Source of the DNA: Agelaius tricolor
Taxonomy: Eukaryota; Chordata; Aves; Passeriformes; Icteridae
Direction of reading: 5' to 3'
Length of the DNA stretch: 64,000 bases
Assembly (NCBI GenBank): GCA_023055355.1
Contig: JALJCS010000001.1
Location: forward strand, 49,419,381-49,483,380
The notes below the pieces were generated by a model, which was not told where the DNA came from, searched no databases, and saw only the letters and a program-made list of their open reading frames with translations. The position numbers and the translations under genes were made by a program. Positions 61,761 to 64,000 of this stretch are shown here, piece after piece (position 1 is the first letter of the stretch; each line of letters begins with the position of its first letter).

Positions 61761-64000
61761 CAGAGAGGGAGGCCAGGGCTGCTGGGGTAAGTTTGTGGGT
61801 AAGGGGGTTGGAGAGGCATGCATGAGGGGGGTCTGAACTAGACTGTGATAGTAGCAGGGTACTCAGGAGTGTTATGCTTTGTGTGCATGGCTGTCAGGCA
61901 GCAGGGCAGGACAGGAGCCTGCTGTAACTGTGATGTGCTCTTTTCTGTGGTGCTGGTGTGCCTGGGAGAGCTGAGATAGCAGCCCAGCTTTTCAGGCAGT
62001 AGAAACCAGGAGGTTTGCTTTCCCCCCCAGCCAAGCCTTTGTCAAACCCACCACTTTTGCCTGCCCACCTCTCACCTGCTGCCCTGACTGGGTGCCTGAG
62101 TCCCATCAAAGGCAGCAAAGGGCAGATGGGGGATCAGCAGGCGGGTGCCCAGATGTAGCAGCTTCTGTCAGGAGCTGAACAAAAAATAAAGGGCATAAAG
62201 CCTGAAGCATAACATTCCTGTCCCTAGACCTAACTTCAAATTAAACAAATAGTAAGTGAGAAAGGCAGAAAGACATCCCTCCCCCATTTTTCAATGTCAT
62301 TTATACGATGGAACTGTAGATAGTCAAATCTGTATGAACTGAACAACTCTGAGGTAAGCCGTTATGAAGATATGTCTCCTTCATAAAGACTACTTCCAAA
62401 TGATGCAATTAAACCTTCTTATTATGAGTTTTCAACAGATTGAAATAGTAAATTGCACATCCAGGGGCAACCTCACCAGACAAAATTCTCCAGCTTCAGA
62501 CTCTATGGATGCTCCAAAAGATTTCTTTTTCTCAGCAGCAACTCTGACCAACACCGTGTCTTCCACAGCACAGACATCACATCCTCTTCTGATGCCGTGG
62601 GACAAGTAGCAGGCTGTAGGAAAAACTTCCCAAAAATGTTACAAGGGATTTGCAATGGGAAATACAATAATTAATGCACAAAATATTGCATGTCTCCAGC
62701 ATCTACAGTCTTTGGGGAAGTTGTTGCTGTCTTTATTTTCTGTGATTATAAACCTGCTCTCTGCAGAGCTAATTTTCCAGGTTACCTAAATGCCTATTTT
62801 TATCCACTGTGTTAAAATGTCTGGCTAAAAATTAAGGACATATTCTCAAGGTTGGCAGATTCAAAGTATGACGTGTTTTCCTTGTGGAATGCACTTCAAA
62901 GTCATTGCACATGCTATACTGATTGATTTTTATCAAGAACAATCAATTAGTTTTTTTATTTCATCAGTCTATCTGAAAAACAAGAAATGTTTGTTTGTGT
63001 GATGGAAAAGGAACTGTTTTACGAAAAAATTTTAGTTTATTAGTAGTTTTCCACATGTTCACTAGAGAAAAATGCCATAAACACAATCTACCATAAAGTT
63101 CTGAGAAAGTATCGACCTTGTCCTCTTTCATTTTTCTTACTTTTAAAAAAGAATTCAGCTGCACTTATTGCCATCTCTACACTGAGAGAAGTGGATATGT
63201 GAGGGTCCTTTATTCACACTGGGGTTTTTTGTCAGATACCCTATGCAAATAGTTAGTGGTTCTGACCACTTGCAATATCTAACAACTTCCATACATCAGA
63301 AGAGTGCCTGGAATCTTGAGCAATCATATCTGTAGCAATTTATAGCAATCTCCCACAGTGAATTAAATCATGATAAAAATTTTTATTAGCTTAATTTAGA
63401 GAAAAGCTGGAATCCCTCAATTTTTTTCCTTAAGGGGAAACATACATGGTACTGCAGGTTAGAAAAAGGATTTAAACATTATGCATTGGGTTTTAGGATT
63501 TCAGGAGTGAGGCAAGGAGAAACCCGACTGTTTATAAATTGATCTGCTTCTATGAGACTAGTTTATCTCTCATAAAAATGTGAAGCTAAATGAGAAATCT
63601 CTTAAGGTATTGGACTAAGGCCAGTAGCCTCTAAGTAACATTTACAAGAAGCTGTCACCAAAATGTGACCTCCACCAATATCCTGAAGCCCCTTTAATTC
63701 ATATGAAGTCCCAACAGCAATTGCAAAAATTAATGTTCATATAAAATATACAAGGACTTGGAGTGATGCCCATGGTATTTTTCTGGATTTCACACTCTTC
63801 ATGTTTTTTTTGAGAGGAAGGAAAGTCACGAGATTCAAATGTATGATACATATACTCATTTGGAATATGAATGATGTTTACAAAATGTTCTTCTTACTAA
63901 CAGAATAAACAGCCCTATTTAATGCCAAAGGAAATCTAAATCACTCTAATGACCTTTCCTGAGCTGCAGGAACCTGGGTCTTCTCCATCCCATCAGATAT
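61761..64000. other. Unique non-coding DNA; GC-richer at 61770-62160
   Basis: The GC-richer part (G-rich words such as ggggtaagtttgtgggtaag) carries a minus-strand 74-codon stretch without recognisable features. From 62200 on the sequence is AT-rich with nothing recognised. A small inverted repeat (agtggttctgaccact) lies at about 63255. Confidence 0.5.

Noticed and set aside
63250..63270. Inverted repeat agtggttctgaccact, suspected hAT transposon terminus
   Set aside because: Short 7-8 base arms and no second terminus or 8-bp target duplication nearby.
1..64000. tRNA, rRNA, snRNA, CRISPR arrays, operons
   Set aside because: No characteristic motifs (A/B boxes in tRNA context, U-snRNA starts, regularly spaced repeats) were found by eye on either strand.

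Overview
This window reads as vertebrate, almost certainly avian, nuclear DNA, and most likely from a songbird. The evidence is five recognisable 3'-region fragments of the bird/reptile LINE CR1, two solo LTRs of a type I associate with passerine endogenous retroviruses (from memory, not checked), and scattered AT-rich and microsatellite DNA. It has no bacterial gene organisation. I find no convincing protein-coding gene: all open stretches are short (184 codons at most), have no recognisable domains, sit on both strands indiscriminately, and several overlap repeats. The best reading is a gene desert or a very large intron.

Layout. 1-18.7 kb: mostly unique AT-rich sequence with a complete solo LTR (1273-1699, minus), a 24-base poly(A) run and two stretches that look like candidate conserved non-coding elements. 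18.7-21.3 kb: a CR1 3' fragment (18739-18845) and a much older CR1-clade ORF2 remnant (about 20990-21270). 21.3-34.6 kb: unique DNA with an old CR1-like tail near 28.75 kb, a compound microsatellite ending in a 67-base homopurine tract (30541-30684), and GC-richer blocks near 29.3-29.8 and 33.5-34.5 kb. 34609-35028: a second solo LTR of the same family on the plus strand. 35-50.6 kb: pyrimidine-rich DNA, an AT palindrome and ATTT repeat near 37.05 kb, a 0.3-kb CR1 piece (43412-43705), an old MIR/CORE-SINE-like element (45220-45405), and an AT tandem block followed by a perfect 24-bp-arm hairpin (47473-47524). 50.6-64 kb: the best-preserved CR1 3' end (50638-50913), a minus-strand CR1 tail (60239-60380), and further candidate regulatory stretches.

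There is no gene set to join into a pathway. The supported content is a record of transposon insertion of several ages, low-complexity DNA, and blocks whose composition (TAAT cores, a POU octamer, E-box-like words) suggests but does not prove enhancer function. I saw no undescribed multi-gene system here.
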